Counted from the stretch's first letter, positions 26,851 through 35,867 are shown. The stretch is 64,000 bases of DNA from Sporolactobacillus laevolacticus DSM 442 (GCF_000497245.1 NZ_AWTC01000009.1:126696-190695); one strand, 5' to 3'. Program-made: numbers and translations. The notes: generated by a model not told the origin, from the letters alone.

Positions 26851-27024
26851 GTAACGCGAGACGTTATATTATTTGAGTGGGATCGCCATGCTGAAGTTGA
26901 GCATCTTACAGATCCGAAAATTGGCGAATTACATCCTGAAGACTGGTATCGTCATTTAAAAGGTTTAATGAATTTCAAAAAAATGGTAAAAGCCGCTCAT
27001 TTTAATATGGGCGGCTTTTACTAG
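26851..27024 (+). pseudogene. startless open fragment, possible gene remnant
   Basis: 57 codons open without a usable start, reading RDVILFEWDRHAEVEHLTD, then GELHPEDWYRHLKGLMNFKKM and ending HFNMGGFY. The composition looks protein-like, but nothing was recognised. The last codons form the hairpin at 26987-27020. It may be the tail of a decayed gene. Confidence 0.3.
26987..27020. terminator. symmetric terminator-like hairpin
   Basis: TAAAAGCCGC (26987-26996) pairs perfectly with GCGGCTTTTA (27011-27020), with further CAT/ATG pairing in the loop. The T-run is short, so strength is uncertain. Confidence 0.6.
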
Positions 27025-27112
27025 TTAATGAAATTAGTTTACCAAAATTATGTATTTTTCTAATTAATATCATTATTTTTACAAATAATTTTAGTCGAAA
27101 ATTACAGATAAA

Positions 27113-27126
27113 TGAAAACGCTATTA
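27113..27126 (+). promoter_or_regulatory. cre-like sequence upstream of livJ
   Basis: TGAAAACGCTATTA matches 13 of 14 positions of the cre consensus TGWAANCGNTNWCA. It lies just upstream of a possible promoter TTGGCG (27127-27132) / TAACAT (27151-27156) with an 18-bp spacer. Confidence 0.4.
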
Positions 27127-27182
27127 TTGGCGGTATAATAGCATTTTTGCTAACATAGATTAAAGTGATGAAGCAAATAGAG

Positions 27183-27235
27183 TGTCAGAATATCTGACAT
27201 AGATAATGACTATAGTCGCATAATAAATTATTATG
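27183..27235. promoter_or_regulatory. two perfect 17-bp palindromes upstream of livJ
   Basis: TGTCAGA-ATA-TCTGACA occupies 27183-27199 and CATAATAA-A-TTATTATG occupies 27219-27235, with centres 36 bp apart. They differ in sequence, so two regulators or an operator plus a -10-like A+T palindrome are possible. No known consensus was matched. Confidence 0.5.
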
Positions 27236-27354
27236 ATTTCTAAAGAGCCGCATTAAAAAGAGAGAAACAATAGAAAGAAATTGCGGGGGTGAGTCCTACA
27301 TAAAACTATCTGAGTTTTTAGAGTTGTTCCGTTTTTACAAAAAGGAGGGTTAAA

Positions 27355-28536
27355 ATGAGTTTAAAGAAAATCATCCCATTATTGGCAGTTCTGGTATTAT
27401 TGCTAGGTGTTATCGGTGGTTGCTCTTCAAAATCAGGTGGTTCTAAAGGTAAGACTGTAATCGAAATCGGAAGCCAATCCCCACTGTCCGGTGGTAGCGC
27501 AACGCTTGGCGATGCGATTCGTCTCGGAGCTGAATTAGCCATTGACGATCAAAAAGCTGCATTTGCTAAAAAAGGTTTTGATATCCAATTGAAGGATATG
27601 GATGATCAAGGAGATCCAAAGAAAGGTGTAGCAAATGCCCAGATTCTTGCCGCTGATAAAAATGTTCTGGCACTTGTTGGCCACTTGAACTCAGGTGTTG
27701 CTATTCCTTCTTCTGAAGTATATGAAAAGAATAATCTAGCAATGGTATCCCCGGCAACAACAGCAACAGTTGTTACTGACCGCGGACTTAAATCAGTAAA
27801 CCGTATCTGTGCTCGTGACGACTTCCAAGGTCCTGCTGGTGCGAACTTTGCTGTGAAGACACTCAAAGCGAAAAAAATCTTTATTATCCAAGACAAAACA
27901 GCTTATGGCTCAGGTCTTGCTGAACAATTCAGAGATCAAGCGAAAAAACTTGGCGCGGATATCGTAGGTTATGAAGGTATCACTGTTGGTGAAAAAGACT
28001 TCAGCGGCGTGCTTAGCCAAGCAGTTGCAAAAAAACCAGATCTGATCTATTTTGGCGGTGTATATGCTGAAGGTGGTCTGATCATTAAGCAAGCGCGTCA
28101 AAAAGGATTTAACGGCCCGATCATGGGTGGCGATGGTCTTGACTCTTCATCTACTGTACAAATCGCTGGCGATGCAGTCAAAGGTGTTTACCTGACATCT
28201 GTAGCCGGAGATGTATCAAAGACTGAAAAAGGTCAAGCATTTGCTAAGAAATACAAAGAAAAATTCGGTAAAGATGTTGAGTCTTATTCAGCATATGGCT
28301 ATGACAGTGCAGCTGTTATCCTGAAAGGCATCATGAACGCGATCAATGACAACAACGGCAAAAAGCCAACTCGTGCACAAGTCGAGAAAGCAATCCGTGG
28401 CATCAAAGATTATGATGGTGTGACAACGAAAGTAAGCTTTAACGACAAAGGTGACAACACATTCGCTAAAGTTTATATCTACAACTTTGAACAAGCGAAA
28501 TATCCGCCGGTTCAAAAAGCTGAAATCAGCCAATAA
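27355..28536 (+). CDS. livJ: branched-chain amino acid ABC transporter, substrate-binding lipoprotein
   Basis: 393-residue periplasmic-binding-like lipoprotein. The signal (IIPLLAVLVLLLGVIGGC) ends in a lipobox Cys at residue 23, followed by a Ser/Gly-rich linker. The mature part has the Leu/Ile/Val-binding fold (VIEIGSQSPLSGGSATLGDAIRLGAELAID; VKTLKAKKIFIIQDKTAYGSGLAEQF). AAAGGAGGG precedes the ATG. First gene of livJHMGF. A hairpin between livJ and livH would favour extra binding protein. Leu/Ile/Val is the likely ligand set; the exact preference cannot be read. Confidence 0.93.
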   Translation: MSLKKIIPLLAVLVLLLGVIGGCSSKSGGSKGKTVIEIGSQSPLSGGSATLGDAIRLGAELAIDDQKAAFAKKGFDIQLKDMDDQGDPKKGVANAQILAADKNVLALVGHLNSGVAIPSSEVYEKNNLAMVSPATTATVVTDRGLKSVNRICARDDFQGPAGANFAVKTLKAKKIFIIQDKTAYGSGLAEQFRDQAKKLGADIVGYEGITVGEKDFSGVLSQAVAKKPDLIYFGGVYAEGGLIIKQARQKGFNGPIMGGDGLDSSSTVQIAGDAVKGVYLTSVAGDVSKTEKGQAFAKKYKEKFGKDVESYSAYGYDSAAVILKGIMNAINDNNGKKPTRAQVEKAIRGIKDYDGVTTKVSFNDKGDNTFAKVYIYNFEQAKYPPVQKAEISQ

Positions 28537-28589
28537 TTCATATTACCTTATGAATTTGGTGTAGGACATTGATGAATAACTGATGTGCA

Positions 28590-28635
28590 CTAAAAGGGTA
28601 TGGAGTAACAAGCTATACCCTTTTAGGATTTTTTT
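28590..28635 (+). terminator. internal terminator or attenuator between livJ and livH
   Basis: CTAAAAGGGTAT (28590-28601) pairs with ATACCCTTTTAG (28615-28626), followed by GATTTTTTT. It probably lets only part of transcription proceed into livHMGF. Confidence 0.75.
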
Positions 28636-28779
28636 AGAACTAAATCACATAATACAGAGCAGAATGTTTAAGTACATTCATTGCAAATACATCCATTTTG
28701 AGTTTGTTCAAAACAGAGATCAAAATCACTGGAATTTTTGAACTACTTATTTAACAACTTGTAGGAAAGTGGTGAGATA

Positions 28780-29772
28780 ATGCTCGCACAAATCATTCAG
28801 AACTTGCCTCAGGTACTCATTGATGGCCTTACTCTTGGCGTTGTCTACGCAGTTGTTGCGATTGGCTATACAATGGTTTACGGCATTCTTGAATTGATTA
28901 ACTTCGCCCATGGCGATGTGTTCATGACAGGTGCTTTTATTGGAGCGACCGTTCTCTTTCTAATGTTAGGTATGGGATTTTTAGCAGCAATGCCTGCCCT
29001 AATCGTTTTTCTGATCGTGATCGTTGTAGCAGGGATAGCGACCGGATTGTTAGGTGTCGGTATCGAACGTGTGGCATATCGGCCTTTACGCCGTAAAAAT
29101 GCGCCCAAACTGATTGCTCTAATTACGTCAATTGGTATCTCATTTGTTCTTGAAGATGCTGTCCGCTTTATCGCAGAGCTAAAGACGGGTAACTATATTG
29201 TTACGGCACCTTCAATGTTCAACCATAGATTTAATCTTAATCTGCATCACATTATGCCATTCTTTGATAATGCGACGTTCCAAGGTTCATTCCTGCTTGT
29301 GCTTGCGGTGACGATTGTAATGCTTGTCTCATTGGACCTCTTTGTCAATAAGACGAAATGGGGCATGGCAATGCGTGCAGTTGCACAAGACCGTGATACA
29401 GCTTCTCTGATGACAATCAATGTGAACCGCGTCATCTCTGTTACTTTCTTTATTGGGTCGGCACTTGGTGGAGCGACCGGTGTTCTGTTTATGATTCAAT
29501 ATGGAACAATTGATCCATATATCGGATTCATTCTCGGCATCAAAGCTTTTACCGCAGCAGTTTTAGGGGGCATTGGAAACATTCGTGGTGCAATGTTTGG
29601 CGGTGTTATGCTTGGTCTCCTAGAAATGTTCGCTGCTGCTAACCTTTCGATTATCACCCATGGTGCGATGGGTGCTGAATACAAAGACGTGTTTGCTTTC
29701 ATTATTTTGATTCTGGTACTGATCTTTAAGCCAGAAGGTTTGTTTGGCAAAGCCGTCGTAGAGAAAGTGTAG
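28780..29772 (+). CDS. livH: branched-chain amino acid ABC transporter permease LivH
   Basis: 330-residue membrane protein with about eight helices. Family motifs are DGLTLGVVYAVVAIGYTMVYGILELINFAHGDVFM at the amino end and GIKAFTAAVLGGIGNIRGAMFGG, the coupling loop that meets the ATPases. GTGGTGAG precedes the ATG. livM starts 10 bp after its stop. Confidence 0.93.
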   Translation: MLAQIIQNLPQVLIDGLTLGVVYAVVAIGYTMVYGILELINFAHGDVFMTGAFIGATVLFLMLGMGFLAAMPALIVFLIVIVVAGIATGLLGVGIERVAYRPLRRKNAPKLIALITSIGISFVLEDAVRFIAELKTGNYIVTAPSMFNHRFNLNLHHIMPFFDNATFQGSFLLVLAVTIVMLVSLDLFVNKTKWGMAMRAVAQDRDTASLMTINVNRVISVTFFIGSALGGATGVLFMIQYGTIDPYIGFILGIKAFTAAVLGGIGNIRGAMFGGVMLGLLEMFAAANLSIITHGAMGAEYKDVFAFIILILVLIFKPEGLFGKAVVEKV

Positions 29773-29782
29773 GTGACAAATT

Positions 29783-31069
29783 TTGAGTGCATTGTTTGAT
29801 AAGATCGCCCAGAATAAAAAAAATCAGGTCATTTTATTTATTGCGTACGTCGTTTTAACAGGACTAGGACTATTTTTGTTACCTGATTCAACGATTGCGT
29901 TCTTATTGTTACTTTTCTCGATATTAGTTTTGTATTATTTAAATTTCAATCTTAGAGCCAAATGGGTAACTGGAATTGCGATTCTCGCAGTCCTTGTGCC
30001 ATTAATAGCTAGCCACAGTGATTCGTACCAAACGTACATGGAAGTAGGAACGCTTGTCGGCATTTATTGCGCCATGGCTTTAGGTTTGAATATTGTTGTC
30101 GGATTTGCCGGGCTGCTCGACCTTGGATTTATTGCTTTTTTTGCAGTGGGTGCATATACCTATGCGATTTTTGCAAGTGGCCAGGCCTCTAAATTTATGC
30201 CATTTGGTCATTACCCACTCCCTGGCGACACATTTTGGATATTTATCTTTGTTGGAGCACTAGTTGCAGCGCTGTTTGGTATTTTGCTTGGTATTCCGGT
30301 TTTGCGTGTCCGTGGTGACTATCTGGCAATTGTTACCCTTGGGTTCGGGGAAATTATTCGCATCCTACTAAATAACATGGACCATCCGTTAAACATCACC
30401 AATGGTTCTATGGGGATTGCGTCGATTACCCCACCTAAATTCTTCGGAATCAGTATCGGAAACGCAAGTCAGTTTTACTATATCGCGCTTGGTATCTTCC
30501 TCGTTGTAATCTATGTCGTGCGAAAACTGGAAAATTCTAAGCTCGGACGATCTTGGAAAGCGGTTCGTGACAATGAAATCGCGGCTCAGGCAATGGGGAT
30601 TCCGCTTGTAAAAACAAAGCTTGCAGCGTTTGCGATTGGGGCTTCTTTCTCAGGTATGATGGGTGCTGTTTTTGCTGCAAAGCAAATGTTTGTTGATGCG
30701 ACTAGTTTTACTTATCTCGAATCAACAATGGTACTCGTTATGGTTATCCTGGGTGGAATGGGCAGTGTTCCAGGCGTTATTCTCGGTGCAGCAGTCGTAA
30801 TCATCTTAAGAACGCAAGTTCTAACCAATATTTCAGATTGGCTCTCTCAGATGAGTACGAACTACGGTATTCCGATTCCACCTGCACTTTCTCCTGAGAA
30901 GATGCAGTTACTGATTTTCGGATTGCTACTCATTATTTTTGCACTCTACCGCACACAAGGCTTGATTCCACATAAAAACCGGAAGGTTGATGTAGAGCTT
31001 CTGAAGAAGGAATCAGCTGCGGCTGCTTTAGAACGTGAAAAATCGACATCAGGAGGTGCCGATTCGTGA
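29783..31069 (+). CDS. livM: branched-chain amino acid ABC transporter permease LivM
   Basis: 428-residue partner permease with about ten helices. Motifs: GTLVGIYCAMALGLNIVVGFAGLLDLGFIAFFAVGAY; LRVRGDYLAIVTLGFGEIIRI; GGMGSVPGVILGAA. It starts at a TTG after TAGGTGAC. Its final TGA overlaps the GTG start of livG. The amino end has extra helices compared with the shortest LivM proteins. Confidence 0.93.
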   Translation: MSALFDKIAQNKKNQVILFIAYVVLTGLGLFLLPDSTIAFLLLLFSILVLYYLNFNLRAKWVTGIAILAVLVPLIASHSDSYQTYMEVGTLVGIYCAMALGLNIVVGFAGLLDLGFIAFFAVGAYTYAIFASGQASKFMPFGHYPLPGDTFWIFIFVGALVAALFGILLGIPVLRVRGDYLAIVTLGFGEIIRILLNNMDHPLNITNGSMGIASITPPKFFGISIGNASQFYYIALGIFLVVIYVVRKLENSKLGRSWKAVRDNEIAAQAMGIPLVKTKLAAFAIGASFSGMMGAVFAAKQMFVDATSFTYLESTMVLVMVILGGMGSVPGVILGAAVVIILRTQVLTNISDWLSQMSTNYGIPIPPALSPEKMQLLIFGLLLIIFALYRTQGLIPHKNRKVDVELLKKESAAAALEREKSTSGGADS

Positions 31070-31842
31070 ACATTTTGGAAGTAAAGAATCTTACAAAACA
31101 GTTCGGAGGTTTAACGGCAACCTCAGACATATCAATGAATATTGAAAAGAACTCGATTACGGCGGTCATCGGACCCAACGGTGCAGGTAAGACAACCTTT
31201 TTCAATATGATTACGGCAGTGTACAAACCAACGTCAGGTGATATTCTTTTGAATGGGAAGTCGCTTGTCGGATTAAAGCCGCATCAAGTTTCGCAATTTG
31301 GTATTGCTCGTACTTTTCAGAACATTCGTTTGTTTAATGAAATGACCGTTCTTGAAAACGTATTGGTGGGTATGCACCAAAATCTGAAAGCTCACTGGGT
31401 CGGGACTCTACTTCAGCTTCCGCATATCCGCAAAATGGAAGAAGCGGCGAAAGTTGAAGCATATGATATCCTGAAGTACGTTGGCCTTGAAGATTATGTC
31501 AATGAAAACGCAGGCAACCTTGCTTACGGCGCACAACGTCGTTTGGAGATTGGCCGCGCAATGGCAGCAAAACCTAAGGTTCTTCTTCTTGATGAACCGG
31601 CGGCAGGCATGAATCCAAAGGAAACAGAGAAGTTAACGAATTTGATTTATGACTTGCGATCAAAGCTTGATGTCACCATCATTCTCATTGAACACGATAT
31701 GAAGCTGGTCATGAAAATTTCTGATTATATTTATGTTCTTGATCATGGTGAGCTTATTGCTTCTGGAGAACCTGACGAGATAAGAACAAACAAAAAAGTA
31801 ATCGAAGCCTATCTCGGTAAGGGGGCGGTCGCTAATGACTGA
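31066..31842 (+). CDS. livG: branched-chain amino acid ABC transporter ATP-binding protein LivG
   Basis: 258-residue ATPase. Walker A is GPNGAGKTTFFNM, the signature LAYGAQRRLEIGRAM and Walker B VLLLDEPAAGMNP, the last being characteristic of LivG. GTG start, 4-nt overlap with livM, AGGAGG just before. It pairs with LivF to drive LivHM. Confidence 0.95.
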   Translation: MNILEVKNLTKQFGGLTATSDISMNIEKNSITAVIGPNGAGKTTFFNMITAVYKPTSGDILLNGKSLVGLKPHQVSQFGIARTFQNIRLFNEMTVLENVLVGMHQNLKAHWVGTLLQLPHIRKMEEAAKVEAYDILKYVGLEDYVNENAGNLAYGAQRRLEIGRAMAAKPKVLLLDEPAAGMNPKETEKLTNLIYDLRSKLDVTIILIEHDMKLVMKISDYIYVLDHGELIASGEPDEIRTNKKVIEAYLGKGAVAND

Positions 31843-32563
31843 AACAGTAGCAGCCAAGCACTTTCTTGAAGTGAATAAAATTGATAGCTTTTACAGCCAG
31901 ATTCAAGCCCTGAACGGTATTGACTTGTTTATTGATAAAGGTGAAATTGTGACCTTGATTGGAAGCAACGGTGCCGGTAAATCAACAACATTGAAGTCGA
32001 TTAGCGGACAAGTTCGTCCAAAAAACGGTTCAATTATTTTCGATGGGCAGGACATAACGAAAAATCAGGCGCATCAAACAGCACTATTAGGTATTGCTCA
32101 GGTTCCTGAAGGCAGACGGATTTTCCCGAGACTTTCTGTCCGTGAAAATCTGCAAATAGGCGCTTTCTCAGTCAAAGATAAAAGTGTTGTTGCCGAACGG
32201 ATGGAACGTGTATTCACGTATTTTCCACGTTTGAAAGAACGATTAGGTCAAAAAGGTGGGACGATGAGTGGCGGTGAACAGCAAATGCTTGCTATTGGTC
32301 GCGCTTTGATGATGAAACCGAAATTGTTGATGCTCGATGAACCATCAATGGGGCTCGCACCAATAATTGTTGAGCAGATCTTTGATATCATTAAAGAAAT
32401 GAATAAAGAGGGCATGACAATCTTACTTGTTGAGCAAAATGCGTATCAGGCTTTACAAATTGCTGACAGAGGCTATGTCATCCAAACCGGTCAAATTGTT
32501 CTTGAAGGAAAAGGTGACGATCTAATGAAAAATGAACAAGTTCGAGAAGCTTATCTTGCCTGA
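31835..32563 (+). CDS. livF: branched-chain amino acid ABC transporter ATP-binding protein LivF
   Basis: 242-residue ATPase. Walker A is GSNGAGKSTTLKS, the signature MSGGEQQMLAIGRALM and Walker B LLMLDEPSMGLAP. AQVPEGRRIFPRLSVREN is the LivF hallmark. It overlaps livG by 8 nt, with AAGGGGG before the start, and is the last gene of the transporter operon. Confidence 0.95.
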   Translation: MTETVAAKHFLEVNKIDSFYSQIQALNGIDLFIDKGEIVTLIGSNGAGKSTTLKSISGQVRPKNGSIIFDGQDITKNQAHQTALLGIAQVPEGRRIFPRLSVRENLQIGAFSVKDKSVVAERMERVFTYFPRLKERLGQKGGTMSGGEQQMLAIGRALMMKPKLLMLDEPSMGLAPIIVEQIFDIIKEMNKEGMTILLVEQNAYQALQIADRGYVIQTGQIVLEGKGDDLMKNEQVREAYLA

Positions 32564-32602
32564 TTCATTCCGATAATTAGGTCAATTTCACAGGTGCTTT
32601 GC

Positions 32603-32646
32603 AAACGCCAGATTAACTCACTTACGGGTTATTCTGGCGTTTTTTT
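32603..32646 (+). terminator. terminator of the liv operon
   Basis: AAACGCCAGA plus TTAAC pairs with GTTAT plus TCTGGCGTTT, followed by seven T. Confidence 0.85.
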
Positions 32647-32707
32647 GCCAAAAATGACAGAGACAGGGTGAGACGCATTATTGCTCAACACACACAGGGG
32701 CTTTTAT

Positions 32708-32737
32708 TTGATTGGCTATCCACGCAACCTTTATAAT
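32708..32737 (+). promoter_or_regulatory. promoter of the zinc-ribbon gene
   Basis: TTGATT and TATAAT are separated by 18 bp. The start point would be near 32744, which supports the gene start at 32777 rather than upstream codons. Confidence 0.65.
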
Positions 32738-32776
32738 AATTACATCAGCATTAATCTGGAGGGAGCTGTCCAATCC

Positions 32777-32962
32777 ATGAATTGGCTGCGAAGATCTATT
32801 GGCAAGCCTTTACGTTCTTTATTTGTTGGAAAACGATGCGCACTTTGTCATCGACACACAGCGGGATTGAGAAAATACATGGATGACCACGGAAAAATAA
32901 TTTATATTTGCCCCTCATGTAGTAGCTATGCAGAACGAAGAGCGTTCAGGAAAATGCCATAA
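32777..32962 (+). CDS. small zinc-ribbon protein
   Basis: 61 residues with two Cys pairs (KRCALCHRH and YICPSCSSY) separated by about 22 residues, as in a zinc ribbon. The rest is basic (WLRRSIGKPLRSLFVGKR; ERRAFRKMP), which suggests nucleic-acid contact. The frame is open from 32681, but the promoter lies inside that part. GGAGGG at 32758-32763 is rather far (13 nt) from the ATG. No name recognised; it lies 34 bp before the acyltransferase gene and may be co-transcribed. Confidence 0.65.
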   Translation: MNWLRRSIGKPLRSLFVGKRCALCHRHTAGLRKYMDDHGKIIYICPSCSSYAERRAFRKMP

Positions 32963-32996
32963 GTAAAAGGGTTTGGTTTAAGGAGGATGATCATGA

Positions 32997-34274
32997 ATGG
33001 CGATACAACATAAGGTGTATCCAGCTGAAAGCGCGGATATCAAGCACTTTGTCTCAGGCGAAAAAAAGAAAAATGACCACTATTTGCATGCCGTCATTCG
33101 CTTTAATTCTCAAATCAATGAACAGTTATTAACACAAGCAGTAGAGGCAACTTTATCAGCACTGCCGCTGTTGTCCTGCCGCTATGTGGAAATTGACGAA
33201 AAGGCGTATTGGGAGGAAGCGGGGTGGACCGGAAAAGATATGGTGCATGTCACCATTCCGGATGATGCGGAAGTCTCTATTCAAAAAAACCTAACTGTAA
33301 AATTAGATGAAAAAACAGGACCGCAATTAAGCATTACCATCATCAGGGAGAATCATCAGGATACGTTAGCAATTGTGCTCAATCACATGATTTGTGACGG
33401 CGGAGGTTTCAAGGATTATTTATATCTTCTCAGTGATTGTTACTCAAAGCTTGCGGAGCATCTGCCTATTCCTGTTCCACTGATTGCAGATCCCTCGGCA
33501 CGGAGCATTCATCAAGTGTTCGATGTGATGAATGAGCAGCAGCTGAAACAGATTAAAAGCGCGCAATTGACAAAGTATGAGCAGAGTGAGAAGGATTGGC
33601 TTCCATTAACCGGAGATGAGCGGAATCCATTTGTTTTGACACAACAGATTGATGCCCTGCAATTTGATCGCATCAAAGATTACGCCAAAGAAAAAGGTGC
33701 TACGATCAATGACGCGCTGTTTGCAGCTTATATTTGTGCATTGACTGATACGCTGAGCGCAAATCCAATCGTACTCGATTGCCCGGTTAATTTGCGTGCG
33801 TACTTACCATCTGGAGCGCAACCGGGCTTTTGCAACCTAACGTCTAACATCACTTGTGTTGTGCCGAATCACGTTGGAGCAACCTTTGATGAAGCTTTGA
33901 CAAGCGTAAAGAAAGTCATGGATGAAGAGAAAGGGAGTCTCGAGCCATTGCGGGTGTATTGGGATTTGGAAGAAGCCTACCAAACCCATCCACTTGCTAA
34001 AGCCAAACAGATTTTTCCTACTATTTACAGTATTCCCGTGAATGGTATGACCAATATTGGAATAGTAGATGAACGAAATCTTAAATTCGCTGATCTGTAT
34101 ATTCGAGATGTTTTCATTTCCGGATCAATTAAGTATGCGCCTTATTTTCAGATTGCGGTAACGACATTTCGCAAGAAAATGACATTTAGTACAAATTTCC
34201 ATGGTACGGATGAGGATAAGCAGTGGTTGGATGTATTTGTAAAGAATATGATTCATTATTTGCCACGCCCATAG
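32997..34274 (+). CDS. condensation-domain-like acyltransferase
   Basis: 425-residue protein of the CoA-dependent acyltransferase / condensation superfamily. The active-site motif is HMICDGGGFKDYL (HxxxDG form). A second conserved block is LDCPVNLRAYLPSGAQPGFCNLTSNITC. The two-lobed arrangement is like alcohol acetyltransferases and polyketide-associated transferases. There are no carrier or adenylation domains nearby, so a stand-alone O- or N-acyl transfer is likelier than peptide synthesis. The ATG follows AAGGAGG with 10-nt spacing. Donor and acceptor are unknown. Its terminator has been split by the IS element downstream. Confidence 0.75.
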   Translation: MAIQHKVYPAESADIKHFVSGEKKKNDHYLHAVIRFNSQINEQLLTQAVEATLSALPLLSCRYVEIDEKAYWEEAGWTGKDMVHVTIPDDAEVSIQKNLTVKLDEKTGPQLSITIIRENHQDTLAIVLNHMICDGGGFKDYLYLLSDCYSKLAEHLPIPVPLIADPSARSIHQVFDVMNEQQLKQIKSAQLTKYEQSEKDWLPLTGDERNPFVLTQQIDALQFDRIKDYAKEKGATINDALFAAYICALTDTLSANPIVLDCPVNLRAYLPSGAQPGFCNLTSNITCVVPNHVGATFDEALTSVKKVMDEEKGSLEPLRVYWDLEEAYQTHPLAKAKQIFPTIYSIPVNGMTNIGIVDERNLKFADLYIRDVFISGSIKYAPYFQIAVTTFRKKMTFSTNFHGTDEDKQWLDVFVKNMIHYLPRP

Positions 34275-34281
34275 TTGAATC

Positions 34282-34291
34282 AAAACCACCC
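34282..34291 (+). terminator. left arm of a terminator split by the IS
   Basis: AAAACCACCC at 34282-34291 is complementary to GGGTGGTTTT (followed by more T) at 35813-35824. Removing the IS between them gives a normal hairpin with T-run for the acyltransferase gene. Confidence 0.6.
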
Positions 34292-34349
34292 TTCAATGAA
34301 CTGACCCCCTGAAGTTGGACGATCAGAATCCAATTCAGGGGGTTTTACT

Positions 34350-34907
34350 ATGACCAAGTATTCAATCGATTTTAAAATTAAGGTAATCAATGAGTATCTT
34401 CGAGGACTGGGAAGCACTTCGTTGTGCCATAAATATCACATTCCTTCAAAGAAAACAGTCTTAAATTGGGTTCATCATTATCAGACAAACGGTTTATCTG
34501 GATTTAAAAATCGTGATCAACGGGCAGAATGTTTTACCTTACATTTCAAATTAAAAGTATTAAAGTGGATGGAGGAGAATCATTCATCACTCGAAAATAC
34601 GGCCTGTCATTTCAATATTTATTCTCCTTCCACGATTTATCAATGGAATCAGCGTTATAGATCCAAGGGAGTTGATGGGCTGATCAGTAAGAGAGGGCGT
34701 CCGCCGATGGGGAAACACAAGAAGATAGACGAAAAAATTCAAAAGAACTCCATAAAGGTTAATCAAGACCAATTACAAACAGATGCAGAGCGTCTGAAAG
34801 AACTTGAGAAAGAAAATGAACTGCTTCGTATTGAGAATGAGTACTTAAAAAAATTGGACGCCTTAGTTCGCCAGAGAGAGCAACGCGAGCGAAACAAACG
34901 CAAGTAG
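34350..34907 (+). CDS. IS3-family transposase OrfA
   Basis: 185-residue DNA-binding protein with two helix-turn-helix units (YSIDFKIKVINEYL through KTVLNWVHHYQ; FKLKVLKWMEENHSS through STIYQWNQRY). A leucine-zipper-like coiled coil (LKELEKENELLRIENEYLKKL) lies before the end. The -1 frame is open from the A7 run at 34849 into orfB, so an OrfAB fusion by slippage is expected. Intact. Confidence 0.88.
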   Translation: MTKYSIDFKIKVINEYLRGLGSTSLCHKYHIPSKKTVLNWVHHYQTNGLSGFKNRDQRAECFTLHFKLKVLKWMEENHSSLENTACHFNIYSPSTIYQWNQRYRSKGVDGLISKRGRPPMGKHKKIDEKIQKNSIKVNQDQLQTDAERLKELEKENELLRIENEYLKKLDALVRQREQRERNKRK

Positions 34908-34954
34908 TTACTGAACTAAGGCAGAAATTCTCTCTGACTTCTATTCTTCAGGTA

Positions 34955-35775
34955 GTGAAATTACCTAAAAGCGTTTACTACTACCAGATCAAGCGTCAAA
35001 ATAATGAGAGTCAGGATGCACAACTGGTGTCTGAAATTCAGGCAATAAAACAGGCTAATCCAGATTACGGTTATCGCCGAGTCGTGTTAAAGCTCCACCG
35101 TCACGGCGTAAAAGTCAATCATAAAAAAATCCAGCATCTCATGAGAAGGGAAGGACTGCAGTCAAGAGCATATAGGAAAACGTTCCGTAAATACAACTCC
35201 TATAAAGGAACTATAGGACAAATTGCCAAAAATCACATAAACCGCCGGTTTATGACGGATCGCCCTTATCAGAAGATCGTGACGGATGTATCCGAATTTC
35301 GCTGGGGGCATCAGACCATTCATGAACGGATCTATCTCTCACCGGTTATGGATCTTTACTCTGATGAGATTCTGGCATTCAATATAAGTGATCACCCGAC
35401 GATCGAATTTGTGCTTAAACCGCTTCATGAAGCTTTGGAAAAGATACCGGAACATCATTATCTTACATATATTCATACGGATCAGGGATTCCAATATCAG
35501 AGTTCTGCTTGGCGCAAAGAGTTAAAAGTACATCACGTCCGTCAAAGTATGTCCCGTAAAGCGAACTGCTTGGATAATGCCCAAATGGAAAGGTTCTTTC
35601 ACATCATGAAAGCTGAAACGGTAAGGAACCATCATTATCAGACACGACACGAAAAGAGCTGGAAACAGCTATGCGAGACTGGATTGAGTATTACAATACG
35701 TCTCGAATCAAAGAAAAACTCGGTGGTCTAAGTCCGATTGAGTATCGGATTTCAACCACCGAGCAAGCAGCTTAA
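34955..35775 (+). pseudogene. IS3-family transposase OrfB, frameshifted
   Basis: DDE integrase-type transposase. HTH_21-like region near NPDYGYRRVVLKLHRHGVKV, then catalytic blocks IVTDVSEFRW (first Asp), YIHTDQGFQYQS (second Asp) and MSRKANCLDNAQMERFFHIMKAE (Glu). After HHYQT, near 35645, the frame shifts by one base. The family-typical end (KELETAMRDWIEYYNT, IKEKLGGLSPIEYRI, stop at 35775) continues in another frame, while the original frame stops at 35731. The lesion falls after the catalytic Glu, so activity is likely but not certainly lost. Confidence 0.85.
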
Positions 35776-35867
35776 TAAAAATGTCCAACTTTTGGGGTTC
35801 GGATCACATAGCGGGTGGTTTTTTGTTTCGCACGCTACGCGTGCTCAACGGACTAAAGTCCATAAAA

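Larger units (their letters stand above)
34302..35801 (+). mobile_element. IS3-family insertion sequence (IS150 group), inactive
   Basis: About 1.5 kb with imperfect terminal inverted repeats. The left end is TGACCCCCTGAAGTTGGAC (34302-34320); the right end in reverse complement is CGAACCCCAAAAGTTGGAC. 15 of 19 positions match. It carries the usual orfA and orfB, with a slippery run A7 at 34849 for -1 frameshifting. orfB is broken by a frameshift. No short target duplication is evident, so the exact ends are uncertain by a few bases. Confidence 0.88.

Noticed and set aside
26621..26900. SAM-I riboswitch upstream of metA
   Set aside because: None of the conserved SAM-box blocks occurs on the minus strand.
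27087..27103. CodY box upstream of livJ
   Set aside because: The AATTTT and AAAATT arms are 5 bp apart instead of 3, so it does not fit the CodY consensus; kept only as a dyad.
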